Assembly: GCA_029261905.1 (NCBI GenBank)
Contig: JAJDAM010000175.1
Span: 1 to 7,660, forward strand
Direction of reading: 5' to 3'
From: Deltaproteobacteria bacterium
GTDB taxonomy: Bacteria; Myxococcota_A; UBA9160; SMWR01
DNA: 7,660 bases
The notes beneath the pieces are model-generated. The model saw only the letters and a list, made by a program, of their open reading frames with translations, was not told the DNA's origin and did no database searches. Both the position numbers and the translations under genes were made by a program. Of the stretch, positions 1 through 6,420 are shown piece by piece (the stretch's first letter is position 1; each line of letters begins with the position of its first letter).

Positions 1-50
1 AGCGCCATGTGGCCGCTATCGATGTGGTCGAGGACGGTTGAGATCTTCAT
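1..50 (-). CDS. DUF262 (GmrS N-terminal-like) protein, N-terminal fragment cut by window edge
   Basis: Only the first 16 codons and part of the 17th are present; the reading is MKISTVLDHIDSGHMAL, running off the left edge. From memory of the family, this opening (M-K-I-S-x-x-L-D-x-I-x-x-G-x-M-x-L, usually followed by PEFQRxYVW) is typical of DUF262 proteins. These are related to the N-terminal ParB/Srx-like nucleotidase part of GmrSD type IV restriction enzymes and are often encoded in type I R-M loci. The ATG (50-48) overlaps the hsdS stop TGA (49-47) as ATGA, and a GGAAGGA ribosome-binding site lies just upstream inside hsdS, so coupled translation with hsdS is likely. The catalytic part is outside the window, so function rests on a short N-terminus and context. 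Confidence 0.6.
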   Translation of the reverse strand, partial: MKISTVLDHIDSGHMA

Positions 51-1330
51 ACGAGGCGGATCCTTCCCGTGAGGAGCTCTTGCATCATGCCTTGCTTGAT
101 GTGGCGGGCTTTGGAGAGCTTGGCCTCCAGCGCGTCGATACCGCCGTCCATATCAGAGAGAATCTTGGCAACGGCGGTCTGCTCGGCCTTTGTTGTGGGC
201 AAAGGCACCTTGAAGACTGCAAGTTGGCTCTTTCCGATCTCAAGGAAGGTACTGCCGCCACAAAGGCTGACGAATTTCTGCTTCTGTGTGACCAGCAGGT
301 AGTAGAGAAAATCCACATTCACATTTTCGAATGGGACGAAGTTCTTGAAACCTTGGTTGGTCGTGACCGGAACTTGGTTAATTGCACACTCCCCGATTGT
401 CGCCCGAGAGGTCATCACCACTGAGTTTGCCTGTATCATTTCCGCTGAACTCGTTTTCAACCCCAACCGCGAGATCTTTCGGCACGTGTCGCTCAGATAC
501 TTAAAACCCGCCAGCCCGGTAATATCCGTCGGCGTGCACCACAATATGTCGCCGTCCCAGAATTGAGACTGCGCTGTGCTTGGGGTTCCCCCGCTACGGA
601 TGTCGGCCAGCGACGCCAGGTTCGCCACGTTCCAATCCTCCGGAATCACCCCCACCTCGGTCTGCTTGTAGCCTGGGTTTACTTCAAAGCCCGGTAGGCG
701 TCTCTTTCCGGTCAGCAGTTCCTGCATGGTGCCTTGTTTGAGCTGGCGCTTCTTGGCGAGGAGCCGCTCCAGGGATTCGATGAGGGCATCCGCATCACCA
801 AGCGCCTCGGCGATGGCTTCTTGTTCGGCTTTGGTGGGGGGGACCGGGACTGCAAGGTGCTTTAGAGATCCCGCATTGACGTTTTTTTGGCCGCCACCGA
901 TTTGGTTTTGTTCGAAGTATGCTTGCCCTACTTCGGAATTGATAAAGCAGCAGAGATATTCAGAGTCGATAAGACTTTTTCGCGGGCGGGTAATGAGCGT
1001 TGTAAAGCTCTGCGCCCCATCGTACTGCGGCGGCACAATGCTAGTCGTTCCTGGATAACCTGTTCTCGCGGTCAACAAGTCTCCTGCGGCTAGCCGCTTG
1101 TTTCGATACGTCTGTTCGTACGTTTCGTCGATGTGGAGGATATCGGCGTCGTCGAGATATCCAGGTTTAATGTTCTGATTTCGAAACATCACTACGCCTT
1201 GCTTGCGGTACGCGTGAGTTGCCGCGCTGGCGATGCCTACCATGATCTTCTCAGCGAGGGAATGAAGAGGTTCGACCTCCCAATCTTCCGGAATCACCCC
1301 CACCTCGGTCTGCTTATATCCAGCCTTCAC
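47..1330 (-). CDS. hsdS: Type I restriction-modification specificity subunit HsdS
   Basis: HsdS gives the HsdM2S1 methylase and the HsdR2M2S1 nuclease their bipartite DNA target. The 427-residue protein shows the classic two-fold layout. Each half opens with the same segment (residues 5-17 and 221-233, Y-K-Q-T-E-V-G-V-I-P-E-D-W), then a variable target recognition domain (about 18-160 and 234-372), then a conserved helical spacer. The spacers (about 166-214 and 380-427) both begin TKAEQ and end in KQGxMQELLTG followed by a basic tail, as expected for the coiled-coil arms that set the gap between the half-sites. The start is GTG (1330-1328), overlapping the fic stop as GTGA, with GGGGGAG just upstream. 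The stop overlaps the next gene's ATG. Length and architecture are normal and no frameshift is seen. The recognised DNA sequence cannot be read from the protein by eye. Confidence 0.93.
   Translation of the reverse strand: MKAGYKQTEVGVIPEDWEVEPLHSLAEKIMVGIASAATHAYRKQGVVMFRNQNIKPGYLDDADILHIDETYEQTYRNKRLAAGDLLTARTGYPGTTSIVPPQYDGAQSFTTLITRPRKSLIDSEYLCCFINSEVGQAYFEQNQIGGGQKNVNAGSLKHLAVPVPPTKAEQEAIAEALGDADALIESLERLLAKKRQLKQGTMQELLTGKRRLPGFEVNPGYKQTEVGVIPEDWNVANLASLADIRSGGTPSTAQSQFWDGDILWCTPTDITGLAGFKYLSDTCRKISRLGLKTSSAEMIQANSVVMTSRATIGECAINQVPVTTNQGFKNFVPFENVNVDFLYYLLVTQKQKFVSLCGGSTFLEIGKSQLAVFKVPLPTTKAEQTAVAKILSDMDGGIDALEAKLSKARHIKQGMMQELLTGRIRLV
632..667 (-). repeat. Direct repeat inside hsdS (second-half copy)
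   Basis: This 36-bp block encodes the conserved opening of the second target recognition domain. It matches 1280-1315 at 35 of 36 positions (C at 638 against T at 1286). The two copies are 648 bp apart, exactly 216 codons, so recombination between them would stay in frame. Confidence 0.85.
1280..1315 (-). repeat. Direct repeat inside hsdS (first-half copy)
   Basis: This is the partner of 632-667, with one mismatch in 36 bp. It encodes the conserved opening of the first target recognition domain right after the start codon. Near-identity at the DNA level, although the domains that follow are unrelated in sequence, fits module exchange or recent gene conversion. Confidence 0.85.
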
Positions 1331-2508
1331 AGCGGCTCTCCCCCTTCATTCAAGATCCCGAGATAGGCGTCATACACGAACACGCGGTTGCGCCGTTGCC
1401 CCGTCAGCTCTCTCGCGATTCCCAATTCGATCAATTGCTGCATCGCCTTCGAAGCTGTCGGGAAGCTCATTCCGGTTTGCTGGCTGAGGCTGCCGAGGTT
1501 GCTTACGGGGCGGGCGCGAAGCGCGTCCAGAAGACGAAGCGCACTCGCTGCGCCGCGCCCCGCGGATTGCGTCCGTTGGGTGTCGGCTTGGAATAGCGCC
1601 GCCAGACGCTGCGCTGTATCGACGGCGCCCTGTGCGGTCTGCGCGACGCCTTCGAGGAAGAACTCGATCCAGGCTTCCCAATCGCCGTGGCTTCTCACGC
1701 GGTCGAGCCGCTCGTAGTAGGCGCTGCGATGTTGCTTCAAGTAGAGGCTCAGGTAGAGGAGCGGCTGGGCGAGGATCTCGCTTTCGTGCAAGAGCAGCGC
1801 GATCAAGAGTCGGCCAAGGCGGCCGTTGCCGTCCAGGAAAGGATGGATCGTCTCGAATTGGACGTGGGCGAGCGCGGCCTTGATGAGGGTCGGGCTCGGC
1901 TCGAGGTTTCCTCCTTGCGTCGTCTTGCCGTGCAGGAACGCTTCGAGGGCGGCCATGCAGGGCTCGACTTCAGCGGGGGGCGGCGGGACGAAGTGCGCAT
2001 TACCGGGACGGGTTCCGCCGATCCAGTTTTGGGTCGCCCGAAACTCGCCCGGCGATTTTTGGCTACCGCGTGCGCCGGCCAGCAGCCGAGCGTGCATCTC
2101 GCGAAGCAAGCGATTGCTGAGCGGGAAGCCGCCGCGCAGGCGCTCCATGCCGTGGTCGAGCGCGGCCACGTAGTTCGAGACTTCCACCACGTCGTCGACC
2201 GGGGCTCCGGGCACTTCGTCGAGTTCGAATAGCAGCAGGTCCGAGAGGGAAGACTGGGTCCCCTCGATCTGGGAAGAGAGCACGGCCTCGCGGCGCACAT
2301 AGGCGTAAAGGAAGAGCTGCGGGTCGGGGAGCAGCATCCCGACGCTGTCGAGCCGGCCGATCGCCAGCGTCGCGCGTTCGAGCAGCGTCTGCCGCTCGCC
2401 CCCGAGATCGAGCGCCGGAGCGGGCGGGAGCGGCGCGGGAATGAAGGCGCGGAACGTCTCGCCCGCGACCTCCGTCTGCCCATACTCTCCGGTCCGGTCA
2501 CGATCCAT
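1327..2508 (-). CDS. Fic family AMP-transferase (class II, self-inhibited) with C-terminal winged helix
   Basis: Fic enzymes transfer AMP from ATP (or another phosphate-containing group) to hydroxyl side chains of target proteins. The 393-residue protein has the full active-site loop H222-P-F-L-D-G-N-G-R-L-G-R233, matching HPFx(D/E)GNGRxxR with the catalytic His and both Arg. A target-docking flap (about 156-181, FRATQNWIGG...HFVPPPP) precedes it. An N-terminal inhibitory helix motif S78-S-Q-I-E82-G fits (S/T)xxxE(G/N) of class II Fic proteins, where the Glu blocks ATP binding until relieved. Residues about 320-385 read as a winged helix-turn-helix (LSQQTGMSFPTASKAMQQL, then the wing). The start is ATG at 2508 with AAGGG 9 nt upstream. 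The gene sits between hsdM (95-bp gap) and hsdS (GTGA overlap), so it is part of the R-M operon. The AMPylation target is unknown. The winged helix may bind the inverted repeat upstream. Confidence 0.93.
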   Translation of the reverse strand: MDRDRTGEYGQTEVAGETFRAFIPAPLPPAPALDLGGERQTLLERATLAIGRLDSVGMLLPDPQLFLYAYVRREAVLSSQIEGTQSSLSDLLLFELDEVPGAPVDDVVEVSNYVAALDHGMERLRGGFPLSNRLLREMHARLLAGARGSQKSPGEFRATQNWIGGTRPGNAHFVPPPPAEVEPCMAALEAFLHGKTTQGGNLEPSPTLIKAALAHVQFETIHPFLDGNGRLGRLLIALLLHESEILAQPLLYLSLYLKQHRSAYYERLDRVRSHGDWEAWIEFFLEGVAQTAQGAVDTAQRLAALFQADTQRTQSAGRGAASALRLLDALRARPVSNLGSLSQQTGMSFPTASKAMQQLIELGIARELTGQRRNRVFVYDAYLGILNEGGEPL

Positions 2509-2535
2509 GCTGAGAAACCCTTGAACAAGGAATAG

Positions 2536-2571
2536 TCTTGTTAAAGAAATATTACTATATCTTTAACAAGA
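2536..2571. promoter_or_regulatory. 12-bp perfect inverted repeat, candidate operator of fic
   Basis: TCTTGTTAAAGA (2536-2547) and TCTTTAACAAGA (2560-2571) are perfect reverse complements around a 12-nt centre. A further AACAAG-GAATAG half-site lies at 2524-2535, echoing AACAAGAATAG at 2565-2575. The tract is strikingly AT-rich against GC-rich surroundings. It lies 28-63 bp upstream of the fic ATG and is the only sizeable spacer in the operon. An operator bound by the Fic winged helix is the preferred reading; binding itself is inference. Confidence 0.6.
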
Positions 2572-2582
2572 ATAGCTGAGAA
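2554..2582 (-). promoter_or_regulatory. Candidate sigma-70-type promoter for fic-hsdS
   Basis: Read on the minus strand, TTCTCA (2582-2577, 4/6 to TTGACA) is followed after 17 nt by TATAGT (2559-2554, 5/6 to TATAAT). The -10 box falls in the centre of the inverted repeat, so a protein bound there would block the polymerase. Transcription would begin near 2547, leaving a leader of about 40 nt. The match is modest and read by eye. Confidence 0.35.
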
Positions 2583-2603
2583 GCGTCCCTATGCGTTCTT
2601 GCG

Positions 2604-5000
2604 TCAGACCGTGAACCCCATCTTTGCAAGATGCCCATTTACCTTGGCTTCCAGCTCCGCCACTCGCTCAGTCATCTCCGGCAGCGGGGTCTCGTAGCGC
2701 TCGGCCAATTCCTTCACTCGTTGGGTCAGCCCCTGGCTCACCCGGTCCATCTCTCCCGAGATCGCGCCCTCGAGCGCCGCGAGCCATTTGTCGTCCACGA
2801 CGAGCCTTTTGATGTCGGCCTCGGTGAGCTTCGGATACTTCTCGTAGGCGAGGGTGTCGAGTTCGGCTTCGGCGGCCTTGGCTTGTTTTTTCAGGGCGGA
2901 CTCCTCTTCCGAGAGCTTCAGCCAGTCTTTCAGCACGGCCACTTCGTCCTTTACGTCCGCGTCGCCTTTGATCTCTTTGAGTCGCGCCGTGACGGCCGGC
3001 TTCCCAATCTTTTCGAGTTCGCCAAACGCGCCTTCTTCGCTGCCGTGTTCTTCTTCCAGCTCGGCACGGCGCGCGGCCAGGCTCTCGAGCTCGCCGGTGA
3101 GCGTGTCGATCTTCGCACGTTCTTTTTCGAAGTAGCGATCGACGATGAGCGATTTCGGGACGAGGTCGCAGGTCCAGCCCTTGTCCTTCAGCTTGCCCTT
3201 CTTGTCCTCGACGAGGACCCGATAGGTCTTTGCCGTCCAATCGTCCGCTGCGATCAAATAGCAATCGTCCTGCATCGTCTCGGCCCAGTACTCCATCAAG
3301 TGTTGATAAACGTCATAGGGATCGACGAGCGGCTTGTTGGTGTAGTAGGCGAGCAGGTCTTCCGAGAGTTCGGCGATGATCTCTTTCGGATGCGAGCCCG
3401 CTTTCAGGGACTTCAGGGTTGTGGCCCGTTTGTTTCGCCACGCCGTGAAATGCGCCGTCATGCCCTCGAGAAACGACGCGAACTCGGGATGCTCGTAGAT
3501 CGCGGACTTGATCTCGGGTTTCTCGACCGAAAGGTCGACGAAACCCGCGCGGTTCTTCTTGAACAGGCTCTTGCGAAGTCCCGGACAGATTTCCCAGTAA
3601 CGTTCGAGCGCGTCTACGTCGGCGACGGGGATGCCGCCTTGCAGGTGGCCCGCGATGTCTTGCAAGTCTTCGGGTGTCTGGCTGTCGATGTAACGCGGGA
3701 GATTCAGGTTGAAGTCGTTTTTTTTGATCTCGTCGAAGGGGACCAGGCGGGCGTATTTCGGGACGTCTGTTTCATTGTTGAAGACATCGACGATCTTGTG
3801 GAGGTCCTGGCTCCGCAGCCGATTTTTCGGGCCGTCCTTTTGAAAGCCGGCGCTCGCGTCGATCATGAAGATGCCGTTGCGCTCCGCCGCGCCGTCCTTG
3901 TCGACGACGACGATGCAGGCGGGTATTCCCGTCCCGTAGAAGAGGTTCGCGGGGAGGCCAATGATGCCCTTGATGTAGTGCTTGCGGACGAGGTTGCGAC
4001 GGATCTCGGCCTCGGCGTTGCCACGGAAGAGCACACCGTGGGGCAGGATGCAGGCGCCCTTGCCCGTGCTCTTGAGCGAGCGAATGATGTGAAGCAAATA
4101 GGCGTAGTCGCCTTGCTTGCCAGGTGGTGTACCGAACGACTCGAATCGGTCGAAGGGGTCGTTGAGTGGATCGATCCCCGTGCTCCAGCGCTTGTCGGAA
4201 AAGGGCGGATTGGCAACGACGAAGTCGAAGGTCTTGAGCGTGCTGCCGTCCATGAATTTCGGATCGGACAATGTGTTGCCCTGCGCGACCAGCGCGGTGG
4301 GGTTGTCGTGCAGAATCATGTTCATCCGCGCGAGGCCGCTCGTCGCTCCGTCTTTCTCCTGGCCGTAGAGCGTCACATCCGTGCGGGCTTCCTCGCCGAC
4401 TTTGAGTAACAGCGAGCCCGAGCCACAAGTCGGATCGTAGACGGTCGTCTTGGCGCTGGTCTTGGCTTCGCGAATGCCGACGATCTTGGCCATGATGCGG
4501 CTGACTTCGGCGGGGGTGTAGAACTGTCCCTTGCTCTTGCCGCTCTCGGTCGCGAAATGCCGCATCAGGTATTCGTAGGCGTCACCCAGAATGTCGTCGT
4601 CGTCGGCTCGATTCTTCGAGAAGTCGAGGGCCGGGTTCTCGAAGATCGCAATGAGATTGGTGAGCCGCTCGACCATCTCCTTGCCGCTGCCGAGCTTGCC
4701 GGCGTCGTAGAAATCCGGGAAATCGGAGAGGTCGTTCGCCTTGGTGAGCGGAGCAATGATCTTTTTGTTGATCTGGTCCCCGATGTCGCTCTTGCCCTTG
4801 AGGGCGACCAGGTCTTTGAAGCTTGCACCCTTCGGGATGGTGATGGGTGCGTATGTTTTGCCAGCATATTTGTCGCTGACGTATTTGATGAAGAGCAGCA
4901 CGAGGACATAATCCTTGTACTGGCTGGCATCCATGCCCCCCCGAAGCTCATCGCAGCTCTGCCAGAGAGACGAGTAGAGTTCAGATTTTTTCAGAGCCAT
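2604..5000 (-). CDS. hsdM: Type I restriction-modification methyltransferase subunit HsdM, long C-terminally extended form
   Basis: HsdM transfers a methyl group from S-adenosylmethionine to the N6 of adenine in the site chosen by HsdS. In the 798-residue protein, residues 1-140 are the helical HsdM N-terminal domain (MALKKSELYSSLW, then DYVLVLLFIKYVSDKYA). GQFYTP (158-163) begins the N6-methylase core, DPTCGSGS (189-196) is the SAM-binding motif I, and NPPF (264-267) is the catalytic motif IV, so the enzyme appears intact. Well-studied HsdM proteins are about 500-530 residues; here about 300 more follow, charged and heptad-rich in places (about 621-660, 690-720, 757-790), suggesting coiled coils. 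ATG at 5000 is preceded by GGAG 10 nt upstream. It is the first gene of the operon seen here. A role for the extension, for example HsdS or HsdR docking, is not known to me. Confidence 0.95.
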   Translation of the reverse strand: MALKKSELYSSLWQSCDELRGGMDASQYKDYVLVLLFIKYVSDKYAGKTYAPITIPKGASFKDLVALKGKSDIGDQINKKIIAPLTKANDLSDFPDFYDAGKLGSGKEMVERLTNLIAIFENPALDFSKNRADDDDILGDAYEYLMRHFATESGKSKGQFYTPAEVSRIMAKIVGIREAKTSAKTTVYDPTCGSGSLLLKVGEEARTDVTLYGQEKDGATSGLARMNMILHDNPTALVAQGNTLSDPKFMDGSTLKTFDFVVANPPFSDKRWSTGIDPLNDPFDRFESFGTPPGKQGDYAYLLHIIRSLKSTGKGACILPHGVLFRGNAEAEIRRNLVRKHYIKGIIGLPANLFYGTGIPACIVVVDKDGAAERNGIFMIDASAGFQKDGPKNRLRSQDLHKIVDVFNNETDVPKYARLVPFDEIKKNDFNLNLPRYIDSQTPEDLQDIAGHLQGGIPVADVDALERYWEICPGLRKSLFKKNRAGFVDLSVEKPEIKSAIYEHPEFASFLEGMTAHFTAWRNKRATTLKSLKAGSHPKEIIAELSEDLLAYYTNKPLVDPYDVYQHLMEYWAETMQDDCYLIAADDWTAKTYRVLVEDKKGKLKDKGWTCDLVPKSLIVDRYFEKERAKIDTLTGELESLAARRAELEEEHGSEEGAFGELEKIGKPAVTARLKEIKGDADVKDEVAVLKDWLKLSEEESALKKQAKAAEAELDTLAYEKYPKLTEADIKRLVVDDKWLAALEGAISGEMDRVSQGLTQRVKELAERYETPLPEMTERVAELEAKVNGHLAKMGFTV

Positions 5001-5133
5001 GTCGCGGTCGCTCCAGATCCAGGTCGGCGCGTACCGCGCACCGAAGAGCGAGCGGTGGGCCGAAAGTGCCCGATGTTATCACGGTGTGGGATACCCAATA
5101 ATCACAAGCCGAATGAACTGACATATCTCCTAG
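5001..5133 (-). promoter_or_regulatory. hsdM leader and presumed R-M operon promoter region
   Basis: No gene is supported here. A stop (TAG at 5131) closes the plus-strand frame of the neighbouring PEP-CTERM remnant. The part nearest hsdM is GC-rich, while about 5085-5140 is visibly richer in A/T. On the minus strand, GATAAC (near 5080) could serve as a -10 box, but no good -35 stands at the right distance. The operon promoter is expected here from position, not from a clear motif. Confidence 0.3.
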
Positions 5134-5478
5134 ATCGATTCACCAGCTCAACGTGGTTCGGCGATCGGCTCAACCATCAAGGCTGAAGACGCGCACCTCT
5201 GGTTCGCCACCATCCGTGAGCTGGCCTCGAGCTTCGAGACCTTCGAATTCGAAGTCGGTGTGGACAACCTGACGTTGCTCGACGGCGCATCGTCGATCGA
5301 CTTGACGCAAATCGACAGCATCGAGTTGCGCTTCGGCACAATGCCCGGGGCATTGGAGACCTTCCAGCTCGAGATCGACAACGTGCGAGTCGTGCCCGAA
5401 CCGGACGCGACCACGCTGGCAATCGCGACCCTCGCCTGCTTGGCGGCGTTGCGTTCAGGGAGGCGGATCCGCGGCTGA
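5134..5478 (+). pseudogene. 5'-truncated PEP-CTERM protein gene
   Basis: The frame is open from 5134 to the TGA at 5476-5478. It ends with a PEP-CTERM signal: VPEP, a hydrophobic stretch (TTLAIATLACLAAL), then the basic tail RSGRRIRG. Proteins with this tail are exported and processed by an exosortase, usually in organisms making exopolysaccharide. There is no ATG, GTG or TTG between 5134 and the GTG at 5260, and neither that GTG nor anything upstream provides a signal peptide. The 5' end is therefore missing. The remaining body (about 5161-5390, IDNVRV before VPEP) resembles the end of a beta-sandwich ectodomain and only distantly resembles the intact paralogue at 5692-6420. The last 38 nt match that paralogue with one mismatch. 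The loss ends where the hsdM leader begins, which suggests disruption by the R-M island. A gene caller may list 5260-5478 as a small protein. Confidence 0.65.
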
Positions 5479-5591
5479 GCCACCTGCGCCAAAATCGCGC
5501 CGCGCACGCGGTCGTGACACGAGGCGGAAGATCCAACCCAGGGGGCTTCCACGGGGCGCCGCTTTCGTACACGCGAGGCATCCCGATGCGC
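5441..5591. repeat. Direct repeat, left copy (PEP-CTERM tail + reductase tail)
   Basis: This pairs with 6383-6532. It covers the last 38 nt of the PEP-CTERM frame (one mismatch) and continues past the stop into the convergent reductase tail, with substitutions and small indels. An extra G occurs in the other copy after GCCAAA, an extra G in this copy after GCACGCG, and this copy is 2 nt shorter before TTCCACGGGGCG. The offset at the PEP stop codon is 942 bp. Confidence 0.8.
5455..5591 (-). pseudogene. 3' remnant of an aldo/keto-reductase-like gene
   Basis: On the minus strand this stretch encodes VYESGAPWK, as near the C-terminus of the intact reductase-like protein at 6397-7284, and aligns with its 3' end down to the stop position (TCA at 5455-5457 on the plus strand). 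Small indels relative to the intact copy shift the frame after VYESGAPWK, and nothing homologous to the N-terminal 85% of the gene remains. Homology fades at about 5591 (CCGATGCGC). It is a dead fragment, convergent with the truncated PEP-CTERM gene exactly as in the intact pair. Confidence 0.65.
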
Positions 5592-5610
5592 TTCCCGCGC
5601 GCTGGTAGCA

Positions 5611-5650
5611 CGCCTGGCGGTTGCAAGAACACGTTCCCAGGCGCCAGGCG
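5611..5650. promoter_or_regulatory. Heptamer cluster upstream of the PEP-CTERM gene
   Basis: CCAGGCG occurs twice in direct tandem (5637-5643, 5644-5650) and once inverted as CGCCTGG (5611-5617), so either direct copy can pair with the inverted one. It lies 42-81 bp before the ATG of the intact PEP-CTERM gene, in the only stretch between that gene and the reductase remnant. A regulator site or an RNA leader hairpin are both possible, and chance is not excluded in GC-rich DNA. Confidence 0.3.
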
Positions 5651-5691
5651 ACGCCCCTGTGTTAGCGTAATCACCGGAGGGAATCCTGAAT

Positions 5692-6420
5692 ATGTCGATC
5701 GATTCTGAAGCCTCGTATCGCGCGCAGTTCAGTGGTGCGCTTTGGCTTACTCTCGTTTTCTTTGCGGTGTCGTCGGCCTCGGCGATTTTGATGGTCGGGG
5801 CGGTGGCATCTGCTGCAACGCCCGGCTTCGTCGAGGAGTTCGACTTCGACAACGGCGGATTCGACTTCGGTGTACCCGCGACGCGGATCGCGACCGGCGG
5901 GATCACGGGTAGTGGTGACCCGTACCTCGAGATCTCGCGGGCCACACTAGGCAATCTCGTAAGCCGCTGCAGCGCCGACACCGCGCCGGAACTCGTCGGC
6001 AACCTGCCTTTGGATGGCGTGACCGGTTTCAGTTTCTTCCTCCGCGATACCGGTGTCCAGCAGACGGCACTCCGCATCCGCGTCTTCCTTGGCGTCGTGA
6101 ACGTCAACCTCTGGACGAGCAACGCCGAGTTCGACCCGACGACCAGCTGGACGGAGTTCTCGGTCGACACCACGAACGCGGGGAATTGGACGCAGATTCG
6201 CGGCTCCGGCAGTTTCGCCGACGCGGTCGCAAACATGGAACTCATCGGGTTCCGCCACGACCCGGCGCCGATCGCGGTCGGGGTGAATCCCGAGATGATC
6301 ATCGGTGATTTCGGCGTCGACGGACTAGAGGTGCTCCCCGAACCGGACGCGATCGCGCTTACACTGACGGCCGTTGGGTGTCTGGCGGCGCTGCGTTCAG
6401 GGAGGCGGATCCGCGGCTGA
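5692..6420 (+). CDS. PEP-CTERM sorting-domain surface protein
   Basis: The 242-residue protein is predicted to be exported and then handled by an exosortase. Residues 17-38 form the hydrophobic core of a signal peptide, with ASA|A (about 39-42) as a likely cleavage site. Residues 45-210 are an Asp/Gly/Thr-rich, beta-strand-like ectodomain with no enzyme motif I recognise (carbohydrate-binding-module-like in feel only). LPEP (215-218), a hydrophobic helix (219-234) and RSGRRIRG (235-242) form the PEP-CTERM signal. The start is ATG with GGAGGG 10 nt upstream. The stop lies 24 bp inside the convergent reductase-like gene, so the basic tail is encoded antisense to that protein's C-terminus. It is a paralogue of the truncated gene at 5134-5478. 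No exosortase gene is in the window. Ligand and role are unknown. Confidence 0.88.
   Translation: MSIDSEASYRAQFSGALWLTLVFFAVSSASAILMVGAVASAATPGFVEEFDFDNGGFDFGVPATRIATGGITGSGDPYLEISRATLGNLVSRCSADTAPELVGNLPLDGVTGFSFFLRDTGVQQTALRIRVFLGVVNVNLWTSNAEFDPTTSWTEFSVDTTNAGNWTQIRGSGSFADAVANMELIGFRHDPAPIAVGVNPEMIIGDFGVDGLEVLPEPDAIALTLTAVGCLAALRSGRRIRG

Noticed and set aside
1687..2232. A 181-codon plus-strand frame opposite fic.
   Set aside because: It is antisense to the strictly conserved Fic motif region and has no domain of its own.
2536..2571. The inverted repeat read as a rho-independent terminator after hsdM.
   Set aside because: The stem is AT-rich, the loop is long and no T-run follows on the minus strand; an operator fits better.
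2631..4409. A long open plus-strand frame (592 codons) opposite hsdM.
   Set aside because: It is the antisense shadow of a GC-rich gene whose minus-strand product has all HsdM motifs; the plus-strand product shows no recognisable domain.
5027..5039. Small palindrome GCGCG-TAC-CGCGC in the hsdM leader.
   Set aside because: Five-base arms are expected by chance in GC-rich DNA, and nothing else marks it as a site.
5603..5624. A sigma-54 promoter (GG-N10-GC) before the PEP-CTERM gene, as known for some PEP-CTERM regulons.
   Set aside because: TGG and TTGC elements are present but the GG-to-GC spacings are 11 or 17, not 10.
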